This document shows, piece after piece, positions 32,701-45,915 of a stretch of DNA of 64,000 bases. The notes beneath the pieces were generated by a model. That model was not told the DNA's origin. It ran no database searches and worked only from the letters and a program-made list of their open reading frames with translations. The first letter of the stretch is position 1; every line of letters starts with the position of its first letter. This stretch comes from Acanthaster planci (Eukaryota; Echinodermata; Asteroidea; Valvatida; Acanthasteridae), in contig NW_019091406.1 of assembly GCF_001949145.1 (NCBI RefSeq), forward strand, positions 500,814-564,813, read 5' to 3'. Both the position numbers and the translations under genes were made by a program.

Positions 32701-35700
32701 TATACGCTGAAGTCGACTTTTCTTTGAAATAATTGTTTTGTTTAATCCTTTCATTTCAGCAGTTGCAGTTCAATCAATTGAAGGGAGTTTTACAACTGGA
32801 CACAAAGAGGAAAAATCAAGAAGCGTGGATTTTTCAGTGCTGACTATAGGAGAAGAACAGTGTATGTCGCTTGCTGATACGTTACGTACCCTAACAGTTC
32901 GGCTGGGTCTGTTTTGCTTTTCTTTGGGAAGCCTGACAAAATTGAGAAACTTCTCTTTAATCAAGGGTGACCGCTGAAAATCATTTGTTGCACGCTGTTG
33001 ATCGAACAAAACTATTTCAAATAGTACACAAAGGCCTCACACGTTTTCTGGTTTGAAGTTTACCCTGGCTTGAAGCGATATTCTTAAAGGGTTTTGCCGT
33101 TGAGTTTGATTTATTTGAAAACTCCCAATTTTCCCTGTTCACGTGCACACGAGTTTCTCAAATTGATAGTCATTTCAAGGCCCTTTAAAGCAAACTGGCG
33201 GGAGTTCTTTTTTTTTCCTTTTTTTTTTTTTAGCTTTTCACAATTTTGCGGGTCAGAGTCCTTGGAGGATTTGAAACGATGCATATTGCAAACGGCTGGT
33301 ACCCGAATCACAGAGAGAAATGTAAACACGCAACATGACACCGTAAATAGGGCACCGTCATGGAGAGGGATATTGAGCCAGAAAATGCGAGCATAATCCC
33401 GTCCAGGTAATATGTTGACATAACGACAGTCCGCGCCGGTAAGGCACTGCCCCGCGTAAAAAAATAGCAATAACAGCCACTACTCGCAATAATGAGTTAT
33501 CTATTTTACAGGACCTGATTTTTGGAATCTTGAGAAAATGTTTTCATATATTCTCGTTTTCGGTTAGGTTGGGAAATAATTTACTTACCTTCTGACTTTT
33601 TCCCAGGAAGAGACAAAAAACCAACTTGAGGGAATAGGTTGGGGCCTTTGGGGAGTGTGTTTTTATAACGAGGCTGACAGTTCTCACGTCCTACCCGCAG
33701 AACCACTCCTCGATCGTAGCCATCTGTGGTAGATGTCATGGCTCGTTAAACCCAGTCTGGGCGATCTGAATCGACAGTCAAATGTTAATTTTCTTCGATG
33801 CAGACTGCATTCAGAGTGACACCTCTCTATATGAATTTGTGCATGTGTAACGCTTCTGTGCAATACTGTTGTCTGGTCTGTCTGATATGCTGCTGGAAAA
33901 TATTGCAGGAACCTACCCAGCCCTCTCACATATCGCCGAATATCGACACCGGATAGCCGATAGCACATCTTCCATAATCATGAAAATGTGTCGCTTTCCC
34001 TTGGGGGACGGAAAAGGCCTCATGTTATACATTTACCTAAAACTGAGTCAGTAAATATGGATACTAGAGATGGGAATCCAATTTTCAAAGTATTGTTTTA
34101 CACGGACTTACGACGTTGCCGGATGTCTTGAGGTGACTCGCAGTTGGCTTAGCTAGTATCGATACTTAACAAGGGGGCGACATTTAACCAAATAATTATG
34201 TTGCCACATGCATGATCTCGAGTGTTCAATACGGCCAGTGTTGGATTTTGTTCGTGAAAAGTCACTGTTGAGAAGTTGACTGCAGCCAAGAAGAAACTGT
34301 CAGCAAATGTATCTATTTTACCCAGCGTATGCAACTCGTATGTGAACTATAAAGTCTTTACACCATTAATTTAGTTAATTTTAACTTGTTTCCCGCTTGC
34401 ACATTCTGTTTCTATAGGGTGGCAGCATAATGTTCCGACCATTCTTCAGTTGTCTTTTTCACTGCGTAGCCTAACTGGACGTTTCCACACCCTATATATC
34501 AGAACCGTACAACGCGTCGTTTGCAGATATTTTTAAAACAATGCTATTTCCGTATAGCGTGAGGCTAGGTCCACCCTACTTTGCAGCGAGTGAAAAACTT
34601 TGATGCAGAGAATGTCGTGACCCTTCTTCCTAGTCAGCTGTACATCGCTAGGTCATACGCTGACAGCATCTTTTGGATATTTCCCAAACAGACAGGGAGG
34701 CACAAGAGAGACTGAATGATTTATGCATTTTAACAGTCTTCTCAACTAAGGATAACCTAGATTGTTTCCGACATGAAATTGTAATGGACAGTGTTTGATA
34801 TCAAAGGTGGAATTTGGTTATTCAATGAGATTGACATTAGGCCTACTAGTGTATCAACGACAGTGTCCAAAACGCATTATTCTAAAATATGAAGCTATCT
34901 GTTCCTCTTCTTCCATAAAGGTTCCTGAGGATTATTAAATTGTGCTCGATGTAAAGGTTGCAAATCTTTGGGACTCTGAAGAGAATGCAAGACCTGAAAC
35001 GAGTGACATTTTGCCATTAGGTTAAGTCCGGTTTCGAGCATGGTCATGAATGGCAAATTAATCATGCCACTTAAAGAAATGGGGTTGTGCCCGTCCTTTG
35101 TCTCCTCACTGCAGAGCATGTCTTGGTGTATGAGAGGATGCTCCGCTGACGTCTCGGTGTCGTGTCTCGAGAGCCCCGTCGAGTCCTCCTTAATGCATAA
35201 TCTGCTCTTCACAGTGCGAGTACATCATCTCCCCATGCAGTTACCGCCAGAGTTCCGTGGGAAGGCTGAAAGATGAATGCGTCAAGTGACTCTGACTTAT
35301 ATGTTATCGGCGGTGATTTGACGTCGTGACAATGTAATCATCTGTCGGGTCGCGTTAAGTATCGACAAGTATGCTGGCATGCGTCGTAGGAGGCATCGTG
35401 TAATTAGCCCGTATGCCTGATGTCTATGCATGTACTTCTTAAGTCAACACTAGAGCGGAATTCGTATTCCTGCAATCGTGTGTGGTTTGACAAGTTGGTA
35501 TGACGTGAAGCAGTACTTGTATAATTACGCTTAATTCATCCATAGCTAGGAAAAGTGCATACAGACTTTATCATTCAAGAAGCTATATGAGTTAACGGAT
35601 GATCAGATAGGTATCGAATAGGTTGGCTTGGTGATGATCAAGTGGCCAGACGTTGATAGTGTAAGGGGCATATCTCGTTTCGAAAGCCTGTGATTTGGTT

Positions 35701-37502
35701 CGCTTGCCAATATCTGCGCCTCATCTTAAGTTGGCACTGATCCAGCCCCCCCTTCGCTCTGACACACACGAAGGTGAATAGTAATAATAAAAAGATGGCA
35801 TCCTATGAGGGTTGATACATGCTCACAGTGAGCCTTATCAATAGGCAACATGGCTACCTGTATGAAGATAGTGCATGTGTCCGTTTGTCTGTAACGATGG
35901 GACATTAAAAAATGGGACGGGCCTAATCCCCCTGGAAAACTATTCGAATCTACTTTTTTTCCAAACTGAGAACTTTCACCTTTGTCGAACAAAGTAGGCG
36001 CTTTAAGAACAATGAGCTGGGCTGCCAAGGTCTAAGTGTTTGTGGCGATATAATAGGCCTACTTGACTATACAGTTGCTCTGCAACTTTACGTTTCGCTT
36101 AGGTGTCAGATTCCAAGAGATCGCTGTCTTTGAGTTTGAGCCACTTGACAAAATAATCCAATGACAATGCAGTTGTTAAATTGGACTTCAAAACGCTATA
36201 TTAAGCACTTGCCCTTTCCATCAATCTTCCTGAGGATGGGCCTTCTCCAAAACTATTGTTCGCTTGATTAAGCACTTCTTTTTTACCCTTTTGAAGCGCC
36301 GTATGTCTTTGACTGTCTGTTGTCACTTAACAACCAAGACAGCTTTCCAATTCGATTTGAAACCTGGCAGCATCGAGGCTTACACTGATGGAATTTACAC
36401 AGGGCCATATTTACCACTATAAAAATTGCCATTTAAAAATGTTTAATAATAGAGGTGATGGTATGATGTAAGTTCACTCTGAAAACAGTCACGTCTAGTT
36501 TCACTGGCTATCCAGATCGTGCACCACTCAAGGGAATATGGAGAACACAGCGATATTAGGCCTACGGTCACCATTTTCAACGTAATGTTTGAACAACAAC
36601 TGGTACAGGTAGCTTTGCATCTTAGCACTTAAGGGCATTTCAGGAGCTTGAACCGGTGATATCCTTATCCGAGTGGAAAATCAAATGATATGTCAAAATG
36701 AGAGTTATTGTGCTTCAACAATGCCTCCTGAAATGAACGTAGCTTCGCTGTACTGGTTGCTCATCTGATGCAAGACCACGTCATATGAGCCATCACCAGT
36801 CCAGATGAGATGAAAATATTCAGTGTGTCAGAATTGTGCGGATTTGCAGTGGCAAGCGAATGTATTATATGCAGAGCCAACCTGTCACCACTCTCATGTT
36901 AAACCCGTACTTAACCTCTACGGAAGCAGGTGTTCCATCCACATTGTGCATTAATTGACTGGATTCTATTGTTAATAATTGATAGTTTTGAACCAAAGCC
37001 AAAAAAAAAAAAAATAGGATACCGAATTCAGTTTCTGAATATCACTCCTTGGTCGTGCGACCTGTGAAAGTCACAGCAGAGTTCAATTATAAAAGGACTT
37101 TTCTGTGGAAAATAATTTTGTACAGGCCACCAAACATCTGCTGACTTGGTGCATATATCATTGAGGTGAAGCGGAAACTAAATTCAGGCGACTATTCAAT
37201 GAAATGGCTATAATTGTCGCCCACTCGCAACCGAGCAAGACATGAATTAATTTTTTAATCCTTACGGGAAATCTGGGACTTTTCATCAGACTTGCTTCAT
37301 GTTTTGGACTCGCTATAGCAGACTTTTCGCGTGATTCAAGTGACCTGATTTAAATGTTCTTCAATGGTCTGAGTCAGTTAAGCTGTGCCAAATCTGTGTC
37401 CTTCTACATTAATTTCTACACGGGTATGCATGTTGAAGGTGCATGATGGCTATCACCTAACTCAAATGACCTTTGGTGCAATTTTATGGCCATAAAGCCG
37501 GT
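29719..37502. other. Intergenic or intronic, no supported gene
   Basis: If the preceding frame is a first exon, this is its first intron. No further exon is recognised. It contains CAAA and GTTT runs (29890-29916 and 32572-32594), TACATGTA at 31554, 31702 and 31747, and TAGGCCTA at 34838, 36054 and 36557. Around 30516-30580 the sequence (CCAAGATTTATTGTCATACT...CGAAAATTA) resembles the 3' tail of some LINEs, but this is weak. Confidence 0.4.
29937..29960. repeat. Perfect short hairpin
   Basis: GCGTCATAC and GTATGACGC form a perfect 9-bp stem around the 6-base loop TGTCTC. It lies 220 bases after the stop at 29718. It could be a structured 3' UTR element or chance; no poly-T tract or partner motif supports an RNA gene. 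Confidence 0.5.
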
Positions 37503-37968
37503 TCATTCTTCACGCGGATTGGTGACACAAGACTGAATATTCGCGCTGCGAATGCGCAAAAGTTGAACACATTTCAACTCCAGCGAAACATCGTGGTAAA
37601 TCTTTCACGACAATAATTTCGCTCCGCTTTCACGTTTGCCTGTATAGCATAAACTGGCCTGTAGTGAAATTCTTTAATTTCTTATTCTTTAATTGACCTC
37701 TATTATATTGAAAACTGGCTATTCCAGTCCTGATCTTGGATAGACATGAAATAACCAGTAGAAATATAGGATTCAAATTTGAATTCGAAAAGTTCCAAAC
37801 TTACCATTTGATTGCAACCTCAAGGCCCGTTCGCACGATGGGCGAATGTGCAGTGAATTGGAAAACTTGATAAATTTGCAGCATATTTCGCTCGAGTTGA
37901 AATGTGTTCAACTTTTGCGAATTCGCATTGCGAATATTCGATCTGACGTCACAAATTCGAAAGAATGA
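37503..37968. mobile_element. Inverted-repeat element (repeat family B)
   Basis: Arms at 37535-37588 and 37886-37939 match over 54 bp with few differences: GAATATTCGC at the start, AAAAGTTGAACACATTTCAA in the middle and AGCGAAA at the end. Weaker matching continues outwards to about 37503 and 37968, through a TGACGTCA-like segment. The inside has no coding frame. A third copy of the arm is at 43795-43945, so this is a dispersed family, probably a MITE. Confidence 0.7.
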
Positions 37969-40129
37969 TTTTGTGACCTCAAGTTTTATTTACCTTTCTT
38001 TGTGTACTCGAGGCGCTTTGTCCCACAATCGAATAACATTATTCGAGCGACTGTCGAACTCACTCTGTACATTGCTCTGATCACTCGAACTAAACTATTT
38101 TTCCTCAATTTATACTCATAGCTTTGGAGAGACATTTGGTGCGGGTTGCCCGTCGCTAAAGTTCATTTGATTCCGAGTGATAAATGAATTGCCCGAGCGC
38201 AGTCGGGGAAAGTATTGCACGACGAGGAAATTACGGTTCCTTGAAAATTAATCTCCTCGGAGAGCACACTCACAGCGATAACGTGTAAGACTTATCTCGA
38301 GGTTGTGTTGACAATGAAATTTGAATTCGATTCGGTCCAGCATTTTCCAATTTCAGTGATGCCTTCGTTGGACAGTTAAAACGTGCCCAGGGACAAGAAT
38401 GCATCGTTCAAAGTAAGGTTCTGTGACAGATCCTTTAGGATCAAAAACCTGGCCAAATTTTGTAACGCTAGCCTTTTCTTTGACCAATAAGTGAAAAATA
38501 AGTCTCAGCATGGTGCTGGGAGTTACTTTGACTAATGATTGCATGTATAAGTACTCTCGTTGAATGCTCTGCAAACAAAAATTTTAACACGATTGGAATT
38601 ATTATTGTTTGTTAGCTATCAAGATGGAAATTTCAACATCAATGCAAACGGTATCCCTATAACGCAGTTCTGTAGTTCACTTCTTAAAATCGCATGCAGT
38701 GATGTGAGCTTTCCTGAATGCGTGTGCTCAGATTTGTGGAGAGCGGAGTAAATTTTCGCCGTTCAAATGGAGGCATATTCATATTGATTTGTGTGACAAT
38801 TTTCGCAATGAGCTCGACGTCTGAAGACAACTGTTGAGAAGACAAGAAACTAGTGTCCCTGTAGTCTTTTATGGTGTCAAAATGCCCCACCTAGATGGAG
38901 ATCAAAATGGAAAATAATGGAAAATCTGTGGAATCGTCGACCGAAGGGATTTCTATTTAACTTGAATCAAAGATGTGGAAAACATGGGATGCTGTGTGTT
39001 GTCAATATAGTTAAGCACTCGCCCAGTGTCGACTCACATCACTATGTTCAAGTCAGAAGTGGAACTTGAATGCTAAGCTGTCGGTTCCGCTGATGAAAGT
39101 GGTGACGCTCCATTCAGCAACCCCATCGGGGGGAACACGGAGAAGCTTGGGCGGAACGGTTGGTTACCGCGTCCATTAGAATTCTCTTTGGAACCATGCT
39201 GTAGGGACTAGGAACAGACGACAATAATAAAATGCACGTATACCAAGCTAAGGGAAGGATGACCCGACACTTGCCATGTTCAAATGTTAGTCCCTGTTTA
39301 TTGGTCAAAGGGAATCCGTTACCAGATAAAAAGACACCCTCTTTTGTTTATTCATAGACCTCATAGAAATCGCGTGACACTTCGCAGTGCCGTTTGGAGG
39401 CAGTCAGCGGAAACGCAAAGTCCCGCCCACTGCCCTGGTAAGACCCGGTCAAACAGGTAAATGAATCAAAATCACCGTCTCTGCCTTCGCAGGTACTGAA
39501 CTTTTACAAAAGGGTTAAGGAAGGTAACGATAATGGCAAAGTATGTCACCCATTAAAAAGGGCACAAAAACTTCAGTCTACAGGCTGAACTGGAACTCAT
39601 GATTAGGAACCTTAAATCTCGACTTTGACGCTGCATACCGACGCCACTGCACTCCAGCTCAAGTGAGTTGCTTGAACAAAGCAGCGTTGTTCCTTAAGGT
39701 TTTTATCCAGTCACGCGGTACAATTTCCCCTGCCTTATGCATATGACCACTGGCGGATTCAAAGGGGGTTGAACGGGGACCACCACCCCCTCCCCCAAGA
39801 AGGGACGAAGCTTTTTTTCAGTACATTAAGAGGAAGGCGATTTTCCGGAATGGTGTCACTTCCCTTCCTTCCCATAAAGCATATGACAATTTAGCCTCAC
39901 TCATGAAAGATTGAATTAAGAAATTCCCAGGTTTCCCCCCACCCCCAATCAAAAACTTGGCCCACTGAAAACATTTGTTCTGGATCCATTAATTGTTGAG
40001 TATGACTCAACATCAGCCTGCACAAGGCACCCGATAAGCCTCATTTCGAGCCTTATCTTGGAACATGCGGTCACAAGGTTTTTTATTCAAGGGGAAGAGA
40101 AAGGGGCTGAAATTGCCGAGAGTCAAATA
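37969..40129. other. Intergenic, no supported gene
   Basis: AT-rich, with only short unrecognised open frames. No repeat or regulatory motif stood out. Confidence 0.4.
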
Positions 40130-40493
40130 AATAAGCCTTTGCGAGTTAAATTTGAATAAGATCTGGTCCACTGAGTTCTTTAAATTGACGTGAACATAAC
40201 AATTTGAATTCTCCATACTAAAACCACTGTTGCTATACCTCGTGATTAGGAGCAAGCTTTTCCTTAGTTACATAAGAGATGCCTTGCAGCAATAAACTGT
40301 TCTCAATGGATAAGAAGGGCGCAAAGGAACCAGTCCATTCCAGAGATGGTAGTCGCTAAGCAAAAGCTTGCCCCGAATCACGACGTATAGCAACAGTGTC
40401 TTTAGTCTGGGGAATTCAAATCGTTATATTTATGTGCAATCAGATAACACGGTGTACCAGATTTTATTCAAATGTAACTCGCAAATGGCTTAT
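40130..40493. repeat. Large imperfect inverted repeat (~140-bp arms, ~80-bp loop)
   Basis: The complement of 40130-40270 aligns with 40352-40493 at roughly four matches in five. Shared words include AAAAGCTTGC, TATAGCAACAGTG, GAATTCAAAT, TTATTCAAAT and TAACTCGCAAA. Both arms can be read as related peptides (…YSNS.FS..NSN.Y…QILFK.NSQ…), but that follows from the DNA repeat and neither arm is a supported gene. It may be a foldback or an inverted pair of one repeat. Confidence 0.75.
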
Positions 40494-42990
40494 TCTTGCC
40501 CAAACCTACGTATGCACACAACTATTTCCATTCAGCACCAGGGTAAATACAAAGTAGTAATGCTTTGTAGGAAACGATGCCTAGTTACGTAAGCATATAC
40601 TGAACGTGCTGAACTGAGAATCTAAACGTATTAAATGTAAAAAGCCAATGTCCACCAGGGCATGACGTTTGGAACTGAATGAACGCGAATAGTTTTACAA
40701 AGAGGTATAGTTTGTTGTGCTTTTTGACCGATGGACAAGTCAGTAACTGTGTTTCTGACTCAGAATTGTCCGGAATGGCTCTTTATTTTGCGGAGTGCTA
40801 TCATGACGCTTAGATATTCAACTTCGTCTTCCAATGCCACCAATGTTGCTAGCAGGGCAAAAGAGACAATATGTTGAATACAGGAAAGAAAACAGTGAGT
40901 GGCTCGTGACAAGTTCGAGTTTATCGGGGACGAACGAGCCAAAGAACACCGGGATATTTTTACCTGACGTCCGTGAGCGAGTTAACAACCTAATCTACCC
41001 TGTTTTGCCACAGTAGAAGGAACGTGAACTGTCCCACCCACTCTTCGCACGTTAGGCAGTTCGATCCAGCAGCCAAAAAGGTAAGCAAAATACAAGGAAA
41101 GAACAGTTGAACTAATATTCTGTGTGCATGTGGAACGGTACCGTTCCTAGATTTAATTGGGTTTCCGAATTCGACGAATGCATCTCCGTTGGATATCAAA
41201 AGTTGCTTGTCTGTTTTAGTTGTTTTATGAACAGGTGTCCCATTGTAACGTATAAGAGGTTTATGTCACATAATACGTATTAAAAATCTTTGTTTTTGTC
41301 TAATCTCGTTTATAAGAACTGCTTGACCAAAGCCTGAGATTCTGCATGATGAATGGACGGTCTTTAGGACCGCAAGTTGCATATGAGATAGCAGTACGCA
41401 TACATCATTTCTGATCTTCTTTTAGGAAAGGGACTTTCTTTATTTTTACAAAGTAAGGGAAATGCTTAGATATAACTTAATATTTCTACGTTGTCTGAAC
41501 ACTCGAAGATATATTTTTGACCTTCACAGGTGATAAATTGTTTAGTCGCTCAACTGGGTCCTTGCAGACTCCGTCTGGTCAATTCTGTAGATTCGAACAA
41601 TATAGATTTGCATTTCTCAGTTCACATCTTCCAGGAGAGGAAGTAAATTAATCGAAAAAAAATGGAGTCGAAGAAAGGAAGGTGCCATGTAGATTTTCCA
41701 TTATCCACAGGGACACACACAAGATTTTAATTCCATTATCACAGTGTGAATGAGAGACAACTCATAACTCTGACAAGAGGGGGAAACGGGGACGCCCCGC
41801 AGACATGCAACAAAGCAACTGCGAGGAACACGGAGCAATTGCGATGAAAAATGAAAACTGGTCCGCACACGGTGAAGCAATCGTTAACATCATCTTGTTC
41901 ATGGTCAATCACGAAGAGCCGCACTGCTTGTAATTCCATTATCACAGCCGGTGTAGAAAACCAATTTCAGCATGTATATGGGATAATAATATGCGCCTTC
42001 CCGCACGGTACAAATCGCTTTTTTTCGCCCTTGTTTTCGTTACTTCAAATTTACAATGTTCATGACCGGAAGGTACAGAACAAAATAGCATGAATTCGAC
42101 CGCTCCTGTTCCAGGCTGCTCGATGGGGTGTTAATGAACCATAGCTATGCTTCGTATTTTTCGCCCCTGAGGAAGTCAGCGCCTCGTTATACGGTGAGGG
42201 TTGATGGTGACAAGGTGCGTTGGCTTCTGTGATACGTAATCACTCGTGTTGTTCGAGCCAAAATACATGACAGGAGTTCGTTCTGGGATGTCGCACATGT
42301 TGCTATAGCTACCGCGATGCACGACTTCTTTGATGGGTTGTGTCGGTAAAGTGAGTGAAAAAAAACCCGAGTTGAGTCATGAGTTGGGGATGTTCTCCGA
42401 ATGTGGATTGTATTCTGTGTCGAGCAAGTCTCTTACGCTGTCTTGCTAAAGGGACATTCAACATAACAGTCGAAAAGCACACTTATCGCAATTGGCTACG
42501 GGGTTTACCAGGGGTGGGCAGCCGAGCATTAAATGTTGAGATTAGTTTCAAGTAGCGTAGGGCGGAGTGAAGTAACGCCCTAGACATTCGTCATTCTGTG
42601 CGAATACCCCGGTTCTTCGACAAGCCAGACGACAACGTGGCGCGAGCCTCGTACGTACTGCACAACCAAGGCATACCATATTTACACAGCACCTGATGTG
42701 TTGCATAATCGTGAACACGGAGACCTGGAGAAATTTGCACACGCACACTGCCCGTTCTCTACGTTTGGCATTAACACTCAGCGATAATGGAACACGTGTC
42801 TTTCATCCTGCATCGCTTGGGATCGATTTCTGAAAAGCAGATAAAGGTTGTTTAATATTCTTTCTTTAACCGACATCTTTGCTAGCCGTGAATTGACTAA
42901 ACAGTCCTCGGGGAACATTGATTTTGCGGGGCCACATGCCTGATGGGTTGAGTGATAACTTGCACGAGTGAAATACCTTCTCAAAAACCT
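40494..42990. other. Intergenic, no supported gene
   Basis: Only short open frames without recognisable products. Nothing structured was seen. Confidence 0.4.
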
Positions 42991-42995
42991 ACCGT

Positions 42996-43048
42996 TGTCG
43001 GGCCGTCAACCGCGCTGATGAGCCGTCAACCGCGCTGATGGCCCGACA
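42996..43048. repeat. Direct duplication inside a perfect hairpin
   Basis: GCCGTCAACCGCGCTGATG occurs twice, one base apart (43002-43020 and 43022-43040). The pair is enclosed by TGTCGGGCC (42996-43004) and its complement GGCCCGACA (43040-43048). The segment is GC-rich compared with its surroundings. Confidence 0.85.
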
Positions 43049-43794
43049 GTCGATGTCTAGCTTGCTCCACTTTATGGGCCTTATTCTGGTGTAAATCGAT
43101 GTCTGGTTTATGACAGCAGAAAATTAGGTTCGAACTGGTGCGATAATGGACCGCTGCGCATTTGCCGCCGAAGGGATAGGCCTATATCATTAATTTTGAC
43201 GATGAGTTTAAAGGAGAGAATCACGAACAAAATGTGTGCAGAACTTCTCACTCAATCATGAGTTCAGCTTCGTAGCAACTGCTCAGTAGCCATGCGAACT
43301 TATAACACTCGCACTCCTCAGTTGTTCCTAAGTTGTTACACTAACTTCATTAATCATACTCATCAGAAATACCACAAGCTGCAACTCAAACTCTTAATGC
43401 CATCATTTGGCAATGTTATGATTTTTACAGCACGGTTTGCTACGAAACGAACTACAGGTGCAAGGATGTAGTTCGCAATTTGGCAAGCAATCTTTTCCTA
43501 GGACATATTGGCGAATGGATAATTGAGTATGACTCTATAACATTTCAAGTTCTCCCAAATAAAACCATGTAGGAATAAGAGTATGAACAGCAAAAAATAA
43601 TGAACAAGCGAACATACAAGATCTCGCAGGTGTTGGTTACGTCGTGAACCAACTATGCAACCATCCTGACGCACAGAATGATCAAAGATCATTATTCTGA
43701 TAACAGTATCTAACAATTTGCCATTAAATTCACCGCGATGACGGACGCAAATCCCATGCAGTCATACCAGAACGATTCATACATGGCGCGAAAG

Positions 43795-43945
43795 CGAACA
43801 CAAACGTGAATTTGTGACGTCAGTTCGATATTCGCGCAGCAGATTCGCAGATGTTAATTTTAACACATCTCAACTCGAGCGAAATTTTTCTGCAAAGATT
43901 TTTGGGGGTCAAATTCGCTTCGTTTGAAATTCGCATGTTGTGAAC
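43795..43945. mobile_element. Family B repeat, third copy
   Basis: GTGAATTTGTGACGTCAG followed by TTCGATATTCGC, then a variant of AACACATTTCAACTCGAGCGAAA, matches the complement of 37886-37955. The right part (complement: ACCAGTTCACAACATGCGAA) resembles CCCGTTCGCACGATGGGCGAA near 37826-37850. It helps define the full length of the family. Confidence 0.6.
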
Positions 43946-43948
43946 TGG

Positions 43949-45773
43949 TCATTAGGCTGTGTCCTAAAATTATCTAACAGTCTACGATAATGGCTGCGGC
44001 CAGTTCCCATTGTGTGTAATTTTAAGCCAGAGCCAAGTGATTCGGACGCGGTCTTACAGTCCCCGTTGGAGTCTTTAGCGAACTGATGTTCAAAACCGAA
44101 CAGAAAGATATCATATAAACATCATCCAACAAATGTATGTAAATGTATATGGAGGGTTTGCCTTGCTTACATCTTGCAGGGTAATGCTCAATGGAGGCTT
44201 CCCTGTGAACAAAGGAACTGGCCTGTAAGATGGCTACCATGCAAAACCTGAAGCCGAGTTTCCTAGCCTACTTTCGATTGACGTCACGGGTGTGGAAGGT
44301 CAATGCCCGTCGCGGCAGGTGTACCGCGCCACCGTGACGAACTCTGCGGCATTTTCTTACGAGGCCTCCGCGCAGCGCGTGTGCCTTTCCGAAGCCTCAT
44401 TGTTGTCCTCACCTGTCTTTTGAAAACAGAAAGCCGTTCCCAGTGGCCCCAAGATCAGCATACAGACTGTTTGGCTTTCCTCCCCTATGGTCCCTGATTG
44501 TATCCACCGATGCAAAATTCTTCATAATAATAAAAAAATTAAATTGGAAAAAAGCAATCCAGTTTCCTGGGCGCGGACTGCTCCAAGCTAGCAACAGGAC
44601 GCCAGGCCCGTCTCGTCTATGTAATTAGCCGGCGAGCGGGATAAACATGGGACCCAACCGAGAGTAGCCCGCCTGGACTTATTAGAAGTTGTCATAATAA
44701 AGAAAAAGCTGCGAGCCTGGCCATTGAGCCTTGTTAAAGGCGAACTGGTCGGTTGACCAGCGGCTGTCCGGCTATGTTAGCTGCGTTGCTGATATTCTCT
44801 CATTTTATACAGCTTACCTATAAACAATGAAATTGTACAAAAAAAAGTAATCGATATAAAGTTGTCATTTTTTTTCAGTCATGCCTTGCTGTTTCTATGG
44901 TGGACTTATTTTGCTTCAAGGCTCCCATATAACTCAAAATCTTCACAGGGCTAGGTCGTCACACATTCACGAATACGTTGATATAAAATTAAACAAACGT
45001 AAACCCAGGGCGTGCTTTGAGCAATACGTCTACCTGTACTTATAACCATCAAATCTTATTCTACTCGAATACCCAGAATACCAATCAAAGTCTCATAAAC
45101 TAAAGTACCCTGTTGGGATTTCCGTTCAGTGGATCGGAAAAGACAGTGGAGAAAGGAAAATAATTGTTTCATGGATCACAAATATAACTACACTGTACGT
45201 TGATTTATCACCGGTATCGCTACTGAAGCTTCACGCCCAGGGGCTGTGTGATCTTTGATATAATGCAGTCCAGTGTATATCGCTGTCACACTGCCTTAAT
45301 TTATGCAGCTAATGGAACGGTGGGCTTTTATTTTTATTAACAAAACCATTAGTTGTTAACCTTATTCGCAGCGCGACACAGGAAATATACCAACAAATTC
45401 TTTTCCTGCTCTATTTCTTTCTATGCATGTCCTTTTTTACAGCACGTCAAGGTAACGGGTATGTTATTTTTAAAGGTACTGATCTTTCTGTACTCATTAT
45501 TTGCGCCTTTTTCCCACTAATATGGCAGAAAATATTGCTCGCAGATTTTTGAAAATAATCGTCCGGGCCTTTAGCTTAATCTTTATTCCCAATCTATGGC
45601 TGCACATACTCAAATTACAAAACCCATGGCAGCTGACATAATAATTCGCTGCACTTCTCTGTGGATGATTGCAAACCTCCTACGGGAATTTTAATCCGTA
45701 TTTTGCACATCACTGCCATCTGCTCTCGGATTTCCCCCAAAAGAGAGAAAAGACAAGAACGCCGAGGCACATA
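43949..45773. other. Intergenic, no supported gene
   Basis: No recognisable coding sequence; a GC-richer patch at 44285-44400 has an open frame (44303-44497) without any known domain. Confidence 0.4.
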
Positions 45774-45915
45774 TAAAGCAAGATATGAGACGGAGAGAAC
45801 CCCCCCCCCTGAATTGTTTTCAGACATCCAGGGGTGATGCGCTAGGTGACAATGGTGTGTATGGTGATCGCACGTGTGGGGTACCCCTCTATTTCATTTC
45901 TTACTGGGTACACCG
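45774..45915. mobile_element. Family A repeat copy
   Basis: GATATGAGACGGAGAGAACCCCC followed by TTTTCAGACATC, GGTGACAATG/AGTAACAATA-type and CATTTCTTACTGGGTACAC segments matches 12045-12215 in the same order, with an internal length difference of about 40 bases. No coding capacity. Confidence 0.65.
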
